A stretch of DNA of 12,235 nt from Deltaproteobacteria bacterium (GTDB taxonomy: Bacteria > Desulfobacterota > Dissulfuribacteria > Dissulfuribacterales > UBA3076). The first letter of the stretch is position 1; every line of letters begins with the position of its first letter. The translations under genes were made by a program, and so were the position numbers. Location of the stretch: the NCBI GenBank assembly GCA_013138705.1, contig WTCF01000054.1, forward strand, positions 1-12,235. The letters are read 5' to 3'. The notes under the pieces were generated by a model. The model had not been told where the DNA came from. It saw only the letters and a list, made by a program, of their open reading frames with translations, and did no database searches. Positions 1 through 7,706 of this stretch are shown piece after piece.

Positions 1-539
1 TTATCAAATATGCTTGCATACGTCTCTGCAAGGGCCTTTGCCCTTTTCCTGTCCCCATGGAGAATGGCAGCCGGAATCTGACCGTGGAGACAGGCAGAGA
101 GCGCTATAAGACCCTGATTTAAATCTTCCAGGAGCTCAAGATCCACCCGTGGCTTATAGAAAAAGCCTTCAAACTGGGCAATGCTCACCAGTTTCAGGAG
201 ATTCTTGTATCCGGTGTTATTTTGTGCCAGTAAAACAAGATGAAAGGCAGCTTCCCTTGAACTCCGAGCACTCCTGTCTTTTCGTCCTTTGGGCGCAACA
301 TAGACCTCGCACCCGATGATGGGCTTAATGTTATGCTTGAGGGCTTGTTCGTAAAACCTGAGCGCACCGTACATATTGCCGTGATCCGTCATGGATACGG
401 CCTTATCCCCATATTTCACCGCCTTTGGAAAAAGGTCCTTGAGTCTGATAGCGCCATCAAGGAGACTATATTCCGTGTGAAGGTGGAGGTGAGCGAAATA
501 ATTTGGTGATTTGGTGATTTGGTGATTTGGTGATTGCAT
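1..539 (-). CDS. dnaE: DNA polymerase III alpha subunit, N-terminal PHP part (truncated by window edge)
   Basis: This is the catalytic alpha subunit of the replicative DNA polymerase; only the first 179 codons are visible. Translating the minus strand from ATG 539-537 gives HLHLHTEYSLLDGA at about residues 17-30 and MTDHGNMYGALRFY near 50, the first two metal-binding motifs of the PHP domain. IIGCEVYVAPKG and a conserved LLKLVSIAQFEGFFYKPRVD-type stretch follow. The histidine-rich motifs are intact, unlike in E. coli DnaE, so the PHP site may bind metal (inference). The start is odd: the first 13 or so residues are encoded by a 4 x 8-base tandem repeat, while family members normally begin a few residues before the HLHxH motif. 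A weak GGAG at 554-551 lies 11 bases upstream of the ATG, and no other ATG, GTG or TTG fits between repeat and motif. It lies 27 bases after the guaA stop, so it is probably co-transcribed. Confidence 0.95.
   Translation of the reverse strand, partial: MQSPNHQITKSPNYFAHLHLHTEYSLLDGAIRLKDLFPKAVKYGDKAVSMTDHGNMYGALRFYEQALKHNIKPIIGCEVYVAPKGRKDRSARSSREAAFHLVLLAQNNTGYKNLLKLVSIAQFEGFFYKPRVDLELLEDLNQGLIALSACLHGQIPAAILHGDRKRAKALAETYASIFD
501..532. repeat. Tandem repeat, four perfect copies of ATTTGGTG, inside the dnaE start region
   Basis: The 8-base unit ATTTGGTG is repeated four times without mismatch, followed by a partial copy (ATTG) at 533-536 that runs into the dnaE start codon on the minus strand. 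Eight is not a multiple of three, so translation cycles through all three phases and gives an eight-residue period (S-P-N-H-Q-I-T-K). Gain or loss of one or two units would shift dnaE out of frame. Confidence 0.95.
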
Positions 540-566
540 AATTCTATCTGCTCCGTGCTGTTTTCC

Positions 567-2120
567 TCACTCCCACTCAATCGTGGCAGGCGGCTTTGAG
601 CTTATGTCGTAGCATACACGGTTTACCCCACGCACTTCGTTGATAATCCTGTTTGAGATTTTTGCGAGCAGGTCCGTTGGGAGTCTTGTCCAGTCCGCGG
701 TCATTGCGTCCAAGCTGTCTACAACCCTTATTGCCACCACGTTATCATAGGTGCGCTCATCTCCCATAACACCTACTGTCCTTACTGGAAGGAGCACAGC
801 AAATGCCTGCCAGACCTTTCTGTACCAGCTAGTGGATTTCATGATTTCAAGGACAATGGCATCCGCCTCTCTTAGCACTTCCAGACGCTCAGCAATCACT
901 TCTCCCAGGATTCGTATGGCCAATCCGGGTCCGGGGAAGGGGTGGCGAAAAACAAGATCTTCAGGCATACCGAGTTCCAAAGCAACTTTTCGAACCTCGT
1001 CTTTAAAGAGCTCCCTGAGGGGCTCTATCAGCTCAAGTTGCATGACATCCGGAAGCCCTCCTACGTTGTGGTGGCTCTTTATTGTGGCAGAAGGGCCTTT
1101 GAAAGACACGCTCTCTATAACATCCGGATACAGGGTACCCTGGGCGAGGAAGTTGACATCCCCGATTCGCCTTGCCTCTTCCTCAAAGATCCGGATGAAT
1201 TCTTTTCCTATTATCTTTCGTTTTTTCTCAGGGTCCTCTATTCCTGTAAGTTTGCTGAGAAAGCGATTGCTTGCATCCACATAATGGACCTTGAGGTCAA
1301 ACTGTTTCAGAAAGGCCAAAACCGTCTCTGCTTCATTTTTTCTTAGAAGCCCATTGTTAACAAAGACGCTTGTTAGTTGATGACCTGCTGCCCTGTTTAC
1401 CAGAAGGGCCGTGACTGTAGAATCCACTCCGCCTGAAAGGGCGCATATTATCCTGCCGGTTCCGACCTTGGCCCTCATGTCATTGGTGGCACTTTCCACA
1501 AAGGAGTGCATGTCCCAGGTAGGCATGCACCCGCAGATCCTGAACAGGAAATTGGCAAGCACATCCTTTCCAATCTCCGTATGGACCACCTCCGGATGGA
1601 ATTGGACACTAAAAAAGGGCAATGTCCGGTGCCGCATGGCCGCCACAGGACAGGACTCACTGTGAGCTATGCCGATAAAATCCTTGGGCAGGGCCTTTAT
1701 CCTGTCACCATGGCTCATCCATACCTGATAGGTGACAGGATCAGGGGCAAGGCCGTGAAACATGTCACCCGGATCATCAATTGAGAGCCGGGCAGGACCG
1801 TATTCCCTGTGCCGGCTATGTTCCACCGTACCTTTGAGAAGGTGTGTGGTAAGCTGCATACCATAGCAAATGCCCAGGATCGGGATCCCAAGTTCAAACA
1901 ATTCAGGAGAGACAGCCGGGGCTCCTTTATCATAAACACTTGCAGGTCCCCCTGACAGGATAATTCCCTTCGGGTCTCTCGCTTTTACTTTTTCCAGGGG
2001 GATATTATATGGATATATTTCACAGTAGACCTTGGCCTCCCGTACCCGCCTAGCTATGAGCTGGGTGGTCTGGGAACCAAAGTCAAGGATCAACACCTTT
2101 TGTTCGTGTATATTTGTCAT
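567..2120 (-). CDS. guaA: GMP synthase (glutamine-hydrolysing)
   Basis: This cytoplasmic enzyme converts XMP to GMP with ATP and glutamine, the last step of guanine nucleotide synthesis. The 517 residues match the usual length of about 510-525. The N-terminal class I glutamine amidotransferase domain (about 8-195) shows the nucleophile Cys85 in GICYGMQ and the His175/Glu177 pair in FHPE. The ATP-pyrophosphatase domain has the P-loop SGGVDS at 229-234. The C-terminal dimerisation domain ends in the typical [11 protein letters not shown]. The ATG at 2120-2118 is preceded by GGAGG at 2136-2132 with an 11-base spacer. guaB, a frequent partner, is not adjacent; the upstream neighbour is a divergent symporter gene. 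Its TGA stop (569-567) is in frame with the dnaE start 27 bases downstream. Confidence 0.98.
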   Translation of the reverse strand: MTNIHEQKVLILDFGSQTTQLIARRVREAKVYCEIYPYNIPLEKVKARDPKGIILSGGPASVYDKGAPAVSPELFELGIPILGICYGMQLTTHLLKGTVEHSRHREYGPARLSIDDPGDMFHGLAPDPVTYQVWMSHGDRIKALPKDFIGIAHSESCPVAAMRHRTLPFFSVQFHPEVVHTEIGKDVLANFLFRICGCMPTWDMHSFVESATNDMRAKVGTGRIICALSGGVDSTVTALLVNRAAGHQLTSVFVNNGLLRKNEAETVLAFLKQFDLKVHYVDASNRFLSKLTGIEDPEKKRKIIGKEFIRIFEEEARRIGDVNFLAQGTLYPDVIESVSFKGPSATIKSHHNVGGLPDVMQLELIEPLRELFKDEVRKVALELGMPEDLVFRHPFPGPGLAIRILGEVIAERLEVLREADAIVLEIMKSTSWYRKVWQAFAVLLPVRTVGVMGDERTYDNVVAIRVVDSLDAMTADWTRLPTDLLAKISNRIINEVRGVNRVCYDISSKPPATIEWE

Positions 2121-2180
2121 GGCGCTTTAAGCCTCCAATATTGACAATAACATCGACCGGGCCCTGAGCCAAGTTGCCGT

Positions 2181-2209
2181 GTTATACATTTACGTTTTTC
2201 TTTATTGAA
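2181..2209 (-). promoter_or_regulatory. Possible sigma70-type promoter for guaA
   Basis: On the minus strand, TTCAAT (2209-2204) and TATAAC (2186-2181) are separated by 17 bases and lie about 60 bases upstream of the guaA start codon. The -10 box is good and the -35 box is weak. This is by-eye matching only. Confidence 0.3.
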
Positions 2210-2249
2210 GAATTTTGCAAAACAGTGGGCAGTGATATAAAACACCACA

Positions 2250-2384
2250 TGTAACTATTCAGGTGGATAGACTGAAGGTAGAAGGCTTTTAGGGACGGAA
2301 CTTAGGGCATTCGATCGTTGCGAACTGCCTGAAATCCTTCAGCCTTCAGCCTTCCACCTTCTACCTTCTACCTGAATAGTTACA
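2250..2384. repeat. 135-base MITE-like element with perfect 15-base terminal inverted repeats
   Basis: TGTAACTATTCAGGT (2250-2264) is exactly inverted as ACCTGAATAGTTACA (2370-2384). Inside the right arm are five heptamers of the form CTTCNNC (2337-2371: two CTTCAGC, one CTTCCAC, two CTTCTAC). The left arm carries the degenerate complement (GAAGGTAGAAGGC around 2274-2285), so the arms can pair imperfectly well beyond the termini. The centre (about 2300-2330) is non-repetitive. There is no ORF of note and no clear target-site duplication. It lies between guaA and the divergent symporter gene and ends 16 bases before the symporter start, so it probably forms part of that mRNA leader. It could be a non-autonomous mobile element, a REP-like palindrome or a structured regulatory leader. 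Confidence 0.85.
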
Positions 2385-2388
2385 AAAT

Positions 2389-2394
2389 AAGGAG
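2389..2394 (+). promoter_or_regulatory. Ribosome-binding site supporting the GTG start of the symporter
   Basis: AAGGAG lies 6 bases upstream of GTG 2401-2403. This supports the GTG start rather than the downstream in-frame ATG at codon 7. Confidence 0.8.
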
Positions 2395-2400
2395 AAAATA

Positions 2401-3738
2401 GTGGCATTGTCTGAGATTATGTCGAGCCTTAACAGTTTTGTCTGGGGTCCTGTAATGCTTGTCTTCCTGGTGGGCACAGGGGTTTTTCTCACTCTGCGCC
2501 TGCGCTTTGTGCAGATATTTCACCTCTTCAAGGCCCTAAAACTCGTCTTTTCAAGGCCCAGGGGGGACGATGCAGCAGGGGACATCAGTCCCTTCCAGGC
2601 ATTGACCACGGCCCTTTCAGCCACCATTGGAACAGGCAATATTGCCGGAGTCGCCACGGCTATCTATCTTGGCGGCCCTGGTGCCATTTTCTGGATGTGG
2701 GTCTGCGCCTTCTTCGGCATGGCAAGCAAGTATGCCGAGGCAGTGCTGGCAGTGAAATACAGGCGCATGCTCCCTGACGGAACCATGCAAGGCGGTCCCA
2801 TGCGCTATATAGCAGAAGGCCTGGGACTGAAATGGTTGGGGTGGCTCTTTGCGCTGATGGGTAGCCTCTCCGCCTTTGGAATCGGCAGCATGGTCCAGTC
2901 CAATTCAGTAGCAGTGGCCCTTGGTGAGACATGGGGGGTCCCTCCCCTGCTCACTGGAATTGTGCTGGCATTAATGACCGGGATCGTAATAATCGGAGGT
3001 ATCCATCGCATTGGAAAGGTTACTGAGAAGATTGTTCCGGTCATGGGGATTTCTTATGTATGTGGGGCACTTGTGATACTTGCCCTGAACCTTGAAAGGA
3101 TTCCCGGGGCATTCACGTTGATAATAGAACACGCCTTCAGCCCTGCTTCTGCTGCCGGCGGTTTTGCCGGGGCGGCAGTAGCTACTGCCATCCGTTTCGG
3201 TGTGGCCCGCGGGGTCTTCTCTAATGAGGCCGGTCTCGGAAGCGCAGCCATCGCGCATGCGGCAGCTCGGACCAACAGCCCTGTGCGCCAAGGCCTCATA
3301 GCCATGACAGCCGTATTCTTTGATACCATTATTGTCTGTTCCATGACAGCCCTGGTGATCCTTTCCACCGGCGCCTGGACCAGCGGGGAGACCTCCAGCG
3401 CGTTGACATATACGGCCTTTGAAATGGGACTGCCCGGCCCTGGCGGACTGATTGTGACCATTGGGCTTGCTGTATTTGCGTACTCTACCATGATAGGTTG
3501 GGCCTATTATGGTGAAGAGTGCATTGAATACATACTTGGCCTGAAGGCCAGGACGCCCTATCGCTACTGCTTCTGTCTTGTCATCGCCATTGGCGCTTTT
3601 CAAAAAGTGGATTTTGTGTGGGACTTTTCCGATACTATGAACGGGGCCATGGCCATCCCTAACCTCATTGGCCTGCTGGGGCTCTCGGGGGTAGTATTAA
3701 AGATGACCAGGGAGGCCTTGGCCAGACCGGAAATCTGA
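2401..3738 (+). CDS. Sodium:alanine/glycine symporter, AGCS family
   Basis: This is an inner-membrane secondary transporter predicted to take up alanine and/or glycine with Na+. The 445 residues fit the family (about 440-490). Family signatures are ATIGTGNIAG at about 74-83 followed by VATAIYLGGPGAIFWMW, QGGPMRYI near 130, and GVFSNEAGLGSAAIAHAAA at 271-289. Many hydrophobic segments, roughly ten or eleven, span the protein from about residue 14 to near the C-terminus. The start is GTG with AAGGAG 6 bases upstream. The gene is divergent from guaA, and its leader seems to include the right end of the inverted-repeat element at 2250-2384. The next gene on the same strand is 206 bases downstream and has its own candidate promoter, so an operon is not assured. 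The exact amino-acid substrate cannot be read from sequence. Confidence 0.93.
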   Translation: MALSEIMSSLNSFVWGPVMLVFLVGTGVFLTLRLRFVQIFHLFKALKLVFSRPRGDDAAGDISPFQALTTALSATIGTGNIAGVATAIYLGGPGAIFWMWVCAFFGMASKYAEAVLAVKYRRMLPDGTMQGGPMRYIAEGLGLKWLGWLFALMGSLSAFGIGSMVQSNSVAVALGETWGVPPLLTGIVLALMTGIVIIGGIHRIGKVTEKIVPVMGISYVCGALVILALNLERIPGAFTLIIEHAFSPASAAGGFAGAAVATAIRFGVARGVFSNEAGLGSAAIAHAAARTNSPVRQGLIAMTAVFFDTIIVCSMTALVILSTGAWTSGETSSALTYTAFEMGLPGPGGLIVTIGLAVFAYSTMIGWAYYGEECIEYILGLKARTPYRYCFCLVIAIGAFQKVDFVWDFSDTMNGAMAIPNLIGLLGLSGVVLKMTREALARPEI

Positions 3739-3748
3739 GTTATTTACA

Positions 3749-3758
3749 TAACCGTTCA
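3749..3758 (+). repeat. TAACCGTTCA cap sequence after the symporter stop
   Basis: TAACCGTTCA begins 11 bases after the symporter stop codon. It lies within a 12-base stretch (ATAACCGTTCAT, 3748-3759) that is repeated exactly at 5319-5330 after the porin stop. It differs only at the two central bases from the TAACTATTCA ends of the element at 2250-2384. It is followed by the degenerate TACTGAATCACTATTCAAAC. Confidence 0.6.
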
Positions 3759-3781
3759 TACTGAATCACTATTCAAACTCC

Positions 3782-3810
3782 TTGCAATATGGCACTCATA
3801 AATATATACA
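3782..3810 (+). promoter_or_regulatory. Candidate sigma70-type promoter upstream of the porin gene
   Basis: TTGCAA (3782-3787) and TATACA (3805-3810) are 17 bases apart, each matching four of six consensus positions. Transcription would start near 3817 and give a leader of about 128 bases before the porin start codon. Not tested beyond reading by eye. Confidence 0.35.
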
Positions 3811-3855
3811 ATGAGAGGCTTACAGATATAAAATCGGGCCTAAAAAGGAGGTGGG

Positions 3856-3975
3856 GTGACCTATGATATAAATGTGTTTACCAGGAACCGTGAAACAGCA
3901 ATAAATTCCTTTCAGATAATAAAAGGGATAGGAGGATTTGTTAAATGCAGCGATTTTTTGCCCCTTGCCGGGTAG
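3856..3975 (+). CDS. Possible 39-residue leader ORF overlapping the porin start
   Basis: A strong AAGGAGGT (3845-3852) lies just before GTG 3856-3858. From there a 39-codon frame stays open to TAG 3973-3975, overlapping the first 31 bases of the porin gene in another frame. The peptide (TYDINVFTRNRETA near its start) is not recognised and has no signal peptide or membrane segment. The same Shine-Dalgarno could instead serve the start-stop triplet series ATG-ATA-TAA at 3863-3871, 11 bases away. It may be a regulatory leader, a chance frame, or the strong SD may have another use. Confidence 0.25.
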   Translation: MTYDINVFTRNRETAINSFQIIKGIGGFVKCSDFLPLAG

Positions 3976-5318
3976 TAATATTTGTTTTGAGCTTAACTCT
4001 TATTAGTTTAACCGGAGGGCTGAGTACATTCGCTTATGGAGAGTCTGTAGAAGATCTGAAGCTGCACATGAAGACCATGCAGGACCAGATGATGCAGATG
4101 CAAAAAAATATGCAGGCCCTCCAGAATCGTATCAATCAGCTTGAAACGGCTCCGCCAGCCCCCCAGCTCGCAGCTAAGCCGGCCCCTGAGGTCCCGGCTC
4201 TGACAGCCGAGGAGGTCACGGCTCTGAGGAGTCTGAAGGCCTTGGGCAATGTCTGGTCCAAGTACAACATGGAACTCTATGGAAAGGTCAAGATCGACTT
4301 TAATTACGACACGGCTGAATTCAAAAAATACAATGACTTCGTAGGTTGCGTGGCCGAGGAAAGTGATTACAAAAACGACTCTACCGACTTCAATCCCCGT
4401 GATACCAGGTTCGGCTTTAAAGCCAGTCATAAGTGGGGTGAATGGGGGTCGGCCATGGGTCGCGTAGAGATGGACTTCTACGGTGACAACAACGGCAACA
4501 ACCTGATTCCACGTATGCGCCTGGGCTATATTGATATCGGCTACGAAAAGACCCACACGGGCGTGGTCGTCGGACAGGACTGGATTCCGGTCTCACAGCT
4601 CAATCCATCGACTGTTGACTTCGGTATCCTGACCGCGGCAGGTAACCTGTGGTGGCGTGTCCCCCAGGCTACAGTGCGGCAAGAGCTTGGGGATTTCCAG
4701 GTATTGGTCTCGGCGATGAAGCACAGGCGTACGGACACTGAAAACGAGGACCGTATGCCGTGGCTCCTCAGCCGGATACAATACGCCAATGAAATCCTGG
4801 GCAAGGGCGGCCTCGTGGCTTTCGGTGGAGGCTACCGACATGCCGACTATGGTTACTATGATGAAAACAATAATTATACACCTCACAGCTCTAACACGGA
4901 CCGCTGGCTGGTTTGCGGCGAGCTGAAGTACGTTGCCGGACCTTTTACTTTTAAGGGTGAGCTCTGGACCGGTGAGGGCATCGGTCGCAACTTCCTGCGC
5001 TATGATCTGGATATGGCTGAGGACGGAGGACCTGCGTCAGCATACGGCGGATGGGCCGATCTCACTTATGCCGTCAATGACAAAACCACGATGACTGCGG
5101 GTTACGGCTTTGACAATCCCGACAATGGCGACATAGGCGACCTGACCGACACCAACGACCGTCGCTTCACGCGCAACGAACAGTACTTCATCAATACCTG
5201 GTATTCACTGACCAAACCACTTAAGGTCGGTGCTGAGTATATTTACATCGAGACTGAGCGGCACCGGCAAATTCATTCAGGAAACCGCTTTACGGTCTCC
5301 ATGCAGTATGTCTTCTAG
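3945..5318 (+). CDS. Outer-membrane porin, DcaP-like, with N-terminal periplasmic coiled coil
   Basis: This is a predicted trimeric beta-barrel channel of the outer membrane; the solute is unknown. Residues 1-30 form a signal peptide (hydrophobic core from about 10 to 29, likely cleavage after TFA). Residues about 34-68 are a heptad-like Met/Gln-rich coiled coil (EDLKLHMKTMQDQMMQMQ), followed by a Pro/Ala linker to about 86. From about 108 (ELYGKVKIDFNYD) onward come alternating, aromatic-rich strands, with RDTRFGFKASHKWG and VVVGQDWIPVSQLNPSTVDF as recognisable DcaP-like blocks. The protein ends in a terminal Phe (FTVSMQYVF), the usual BAM recognition feature. Its 457 residues fit the family. 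GGAGG at 3931-3935 lies 9 bases before the ATG. Cys8 is not in a lipobox. Family assignment is from pattern memory, so OprP-like or other porin classes remain possible. Confidence 0.8.
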   Translation: MQRFFAPCRVVIFVLSLTLISLTGGLSTFAYGESVEDLKLHMKTMQDQMMQMQKNMQALQNRINQLETAPPAPQLAAKPAPEVPALTAEEVTALRSLKALGNVWSKYNMELYGKVKIDFNYDTAEFKKYNDFVGCVAEESDYKNDSTDFNPRDTRFGFKASHKWGEWGSAMGRVEMDFYGDNNGNNLIPRMRLGYIDIGYEKTHTGVVVGQDWIPVSQLNPSTVDFGILTAAGNLWWRVPQATVRQELGDFQVLVSAMKHRRTDTENEDRMPWLLSRIQYANEILGKGGLVAFGGGYRHADYGYYDENNNYTPHSSNTDRWLVCGELKYVAGPFTFKGELWTGEGIGRNFLRYDLDMAEDGGPASAYGGWADLTYAVNDKTTMTAGYGFDNPDNGDIGDLTDTNDRRFTRNEQYFINTWYSLTKPLKVGAEYIYIETERHRQIHSGNRFTVSMQYVF

Positions 5319-5354
5319 ATAACCGTTCATGGGTTCAGAGGTTCAGGGTTCACC
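5319..5354. repeat. Cap sequence plus degenerate GGTTCA tract after the porin gene
   Basis: Directly after the porin TAG stop comes ATAACCGTTCAT (5319-5330), then three near-copies of GGTTCAG/C (5332-5338, 5340-5346, 5347-5353). The cap is an exact 12-base match to 3748-3759. No inverted partner arm was found to the right, so this looks one-sided. Confidence 0.6.
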
Positions 5355-5379
5355 AAGAAACTAAACCGTTGAAAAGTGG

Positions 5380-5407
5380 TGGGGTGAGCCCGGACAGGCT
5401 TATCCCA
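5380..5407. terminator. Stem-loop between convergent porin and zinc-ribbon genes, possible terminator
   Basis: TGGGGTGAGCC (5380-5390) can pair over all 11 positions, two of them G-U in the plus-strand RNA, with GGCTTATCCCA (5397-5407), leaving a 6-base loop. It lies between two gene ends, 61 bases after the porin stop and 4 bases from the end of the zinc-ribbon gene. No U-tract follows on either strand, so intrinsic termination is uncertain. Confidence 0.4.
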
Positions 5408-5411
5408 CTCA

Positions 5412-5717
5412 CTATACCCCTGTCTTCTGATGAAGCTTGTCCGATATCCGCTGGACCTTATCGGATTTCACCATGGACGCGGCCTCGTCTGCAAAGCGCA
5501 TAGCGCCTGAAATATTGCCATCTTTAAGATAGCCCTTTACCCTCTTTTCAATACGGGCTGTAGCACGATCTTCCTTAATATGGAAAGCCGGTGCTGTTAT
5601 GAGTTTTTTGGACTCACGGCTCCCGCAGTCAGGGCATGGTGAAGGGTCTTCACCCCTTCTAACAATCGCTTCAAAAATCAATCCGCACTTGGCACATTCA
5701 TAATCATATATCGGCAT
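5412..5717 (-). CDS. FmdB-family small zinc-ribbon protein
   Basis: A 101-residue cytoplasmic protein opening with [12 protein letters not shown], the hallmark of the FmdB/CxxC zinc-ribbon family. Cys8-x-x-Cys11 and Cys28-x-x-Cys31 form the predicted Zn site. The remainder is charged and probably helical, with no other recognised domain. FmdB was named as a putative regulator of an amide-degradation operon, but the family's general role is unsettled. I chose ATG 5717-5715 because the family begins with MPIY; AGGGAG at 5733-5728 is 10 bases upstream. ATG 5723-5721, two codons earlier, would leave only 4 bases, and still longer starts would lie wholly inside rfbB. The gene overlaps the last 14 bases of rfbB in another frame, so translational coupling is likely. 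Confidence 0.85.
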   Translation of the reverse strand: MPIYDYECAKCGLIFEAIVRRGEDPSPCPDCGSRESKKLITAPAFHIKEDRATARIEKRVKGYLKDGNISGAMRFADEAASMVKSDKVQRISDKLHQKTGV

Positions 5718-6765
5718 AGTCATAATGCTCCCTGATCCAGGTCTGGTACTCTCCACTCTTGACCCGGCCGACCCATTCCTGATTATCAAGATACCATTTG
5801 ATAGTTTTATGGATCCCTGTTTCAAGAGACTCCTCAGGAATCCAGCCCAATTCTCTTTTCAATTTAGTGGAATCTATGGCATATCTGCGGTCATGACCAG
5901 GCCGGTCTTTGACAAATGTTATCAATTCCCTTCTTGATTTGTTGTCTTTCAGTTTCTGAAGGCCATCTAAAATGTCACAAATCATCTCTACAAGGTTAAT
6001 ATTCTCCACCTCGTTGTTGCCTCCAATGTTGTACATATTGCCCCTTTCCCCATTTTTAATTAATTCCCAAATGGCAATACAGTGATCCCTGACATAGAGC
6101 CAATCTCTGACATATCTGCCATCTCCGTAAACCGGCAGGGGTTTTCCATCCATGGCATTGAGGATAATTAACGGAATCAGTTTCTCCGGAAATTGATATG
6201 GACCATAATTATTTGAACAATTGGAGATGATAACGGGCAAGCCGTAGGTCTTGTAATAGGCCCTCACCAAATGGTCTGAAGCAGCTTTTGAGGCGGAGTA
6301 AGGGCTGTTTGGTCTATAGGGGGTCTCCTCTGTGAAAAACCCCTCTTTCCCCAGACTTCCGAATACCTCGTCAGTGCTGATATGGTAAAAAAGTTGCAGC
6401 CGGTCCTGGTTTGACTTTGCCGACTCCAATAAGTTGAACGTGCCCACGATATTGGTCTGGATAAATGAATCAGGGCTGACAATGGACCTGTCAACATGGG
6501 ATTCAGCAGCAAAATGGCAGACAGTATCTATCTCATAATCATCAAATATTCTTGCAATGCCCTTACGGTCGCATATATCGGCTTTAACAAAAATATAGCG
6601 CTCTGGAAAATCTCTCTCAATATCAAACAAGTTCTCAGGATTTCCTGCATACGTCAATTTGTCTACATTTATCACCAGTCCTGAAAAATTTGATTCTTTC
6701 AACAGATACCTGATAAAATTTGTTCCGATAAAACCGCACCCTCCTGTTACCAAAATATTTTTCAT
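5704..6765 (-). CDS. rfbB: dTDP-glucose 4,6-dehydratase
   Basis: This enzyme catalyses the NAD+-dependent conversion of dTDP-glucose to dTDP-4-keto-6-deoxyglucose, the second step of dTDP-L-rhamnose synthesis, in the cytoplasm. The 353 residues match the family. It is an extended-SDR fold: the dinucleotide motif TGGCGFIG is at 7-14, the catalytic Thr131-Asp132-Glu133 triad lies in [12 protein letters not shown], and Tyr156-x3-Lys160 lies in [24 protein letters not shown] and the [15 protein letters not shown] substrate-binding stretch follow, all typical of RmlB. The start ATG 6765-6763 overlaps the rfbD stop as ATGA, indicating coupled translation. The 3' end overlaps the zinc-ribbon gene. 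The partner genes rfbA and rfbC are absent from this window. RffG, the enterobacterial common-antigen homologue, is an alternative name for the same activity. Confidence 0.97.
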   Translation of the reverse strand: MKNILVTGGCGFIGTNFIRYLLKESNFSGLVINVDKLTYAGNPENLFDIERDFPERYIFVKADICDRKGIARIFDDYEIDTVCHFAAESHVDRSIVSPDSFIQTNIVGTFNLLESAKSNQDRLQLFYHISTDEVFGSLGKEGFFTEETPYRPNSPYSASKAASDHLVRAYYKTYGLPVIISNCSNNYGPYQFPEKLIPLIILNAMDGKPLPVYGDGRYVRDWLYVRDHCIAIWELIKNGERGNMYNIGGNNEVENINLVEMICDILDGLQKLKDNKSRRELITFVKDRPGHDRRYAIDSTKLKRELGWIPEESLETGIHKTIKWYLDNQEWVGRVKSGEYQTWIREHYDYADI

Positions 6766-7649
6766 GGTATTGCCTTCATTGCCTCGTTTAGCAGTTGTTC
6801 CTGAAAATTGGAAACGAATTGATCCACATCATGGGACCAATCTTTCATCAGATTGATGTCGGCCTTTTTGAGCCGCTGGTTTTCCAGTATTGAATTTCTC
6901 GGTCTTATTGCCGGAGTAGGATATTCCTCACTCGTGCACGGGATTAATGAATGCCGGACTCCCATTTCACCAAGAAAATGACCGGCCAGTTCATACCATG
7001 TACAATGTCCTTCAGCAGTGGCATGATAGGTTCCCCGACCGTTCTTTTCTATGAGTTCGGCGATCTGAAGTGCCAGCCGGTAAGACCATGTAGGCGAACC
7101 AAACTGGTCGTTCACGACCTTCAACTTTTTATCAGAATTTCCAAGGGCTATCTTGAGGATAGTCTTGAGAAAATTCCGGCCATGGATGCCATACAACCAT
7201 GCTGTCCGCAATATTATGTATTGGTCGGTTGTCTGCATTACAGCCACCTCCCCTTCAAGCTTGGTCCTGCCATAATAGGAAAGAGGATTCGGCTCATCGT
7301 CTTCCACATAGGGCTCCGGCGGCTTTTTCCGGCCGTCAAAAACATAATCAGAAGAGATATGGATCACTAGACCGCCATATTTTGTGACACCGGATGCCAG
7401 GTTTCTCGGTCCTTCAACGTTGACCTTCCAGGCCAATTCTCTCTCTGTCTCACAGGCATCCACTTCGGTATATGCAGCACAGTTGAGTATGATGTCAGGG
7501 ACGTATTTTCCTGTCACCTTATCCACATCTGAGGAGCTAGTGATATCCAGTTCATTTAAAGTTAAGGCAAAGACTTCGTGCGTTACTTGAAGAACTTGTA
7601 CGCAATCACTGCCCAATTGTCCATCACCGCCACATATCAGTATTTTCAT
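6762..7649 (-). CDS. rfbD: dTDP-4-dehydrorhamnose reductase
   Basis: This enzyme performs the NAD(P)H-dependent final step that yields dTDP-L-rhamnose, a precursor for lipopolysaccharide or other surface glycans. The 295 residues fit RmlD. Visible features are the N-terminal GGDGQLG nucleotide-binding motif at 7-13, [12 protein letters not shown] near 56-67, [10 protein letters not shown] at 97-106 and catalytic Tyr126-x3-Lys130 in [24 protein letters not shown] near residue 250 is another RmlD-type block. The start ATG 7649-7647 has only a close GAGG (spacer about 2 bases) or a poor AGG further up, so initiation may be weak. It overlaps rfbB by 4 bases. The region upstream is the inverted heptamer repeat at 7707-7802, which may separate it transcriptionally from the translocase gene. 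Confidence 0.95.
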   Translation of the reverse strand: MKILICGGDGQLGSDCVQVLQVTHEVFALTLNELDITSSSDVDKVTGKYVPDIILNCAAYTEVDACETERELAWKVNVEGPRNLASGVTKYGGLVIHISSDYVFDGRKKPPEPYVEDDEPNPLSYYGRTKLEGEVAVMQTTDQYIILRTAWLYGIHGRNFLKTILKIALGNSDKKLKVVNDQFGSPTWSYRLALQIAELIEKNGRGTYHATAEGHCTWYELAGHFLGEMGVRHSLIPCTSEEYPTPAIRPRNSILENQRLKKADINLMKDWSHDVDQFVSNFQEQLLNEAMKAIP

Positions 7650-7706
7650 GACCTCTTAACCTATCATTTGATTCCGCTGAAAAAACCCAATCTGCGGCGC
7701 ACAATA

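Noticed and set aside
501..532. Phase-variable switch of dnaE
   Set aside because: Copy-number change would eliminate an essential polymerase; the repeat has the form of a contingency locus but on/off switching is not plausible.
567..569. TGA of guaA as a selenocysteine codon giving a fusion with dnaE
   Set aside because: GuaA ends at its normal C-terminus (IEWE) and there is no SECIS-like hairpin evident just after the TGA.
942..1346. 134-codon plus-strand frame
   Set aside because: Antisense to guaA, whose motifs are complete; no support for a real gene.
2971..3603. 210-codon open frame on the minus strand
   Set aside because: Lies wholly opposite the symporter gene; the peptide has no domain-like pattern and looks like a shadow of the real coding strand.
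3790..3805. TGGCAC as a possible sigma54 -24 element before the porin
   Set aside because: No GC at the required -12 distance; the matching position reads TA.
4008..4556. 182-codon open frame on the minus strand
   Set aside because: Antisense to the porin's signal, coiled-coil and barrel-coding sequence, with no ribosome-binding site or recognisable motif.
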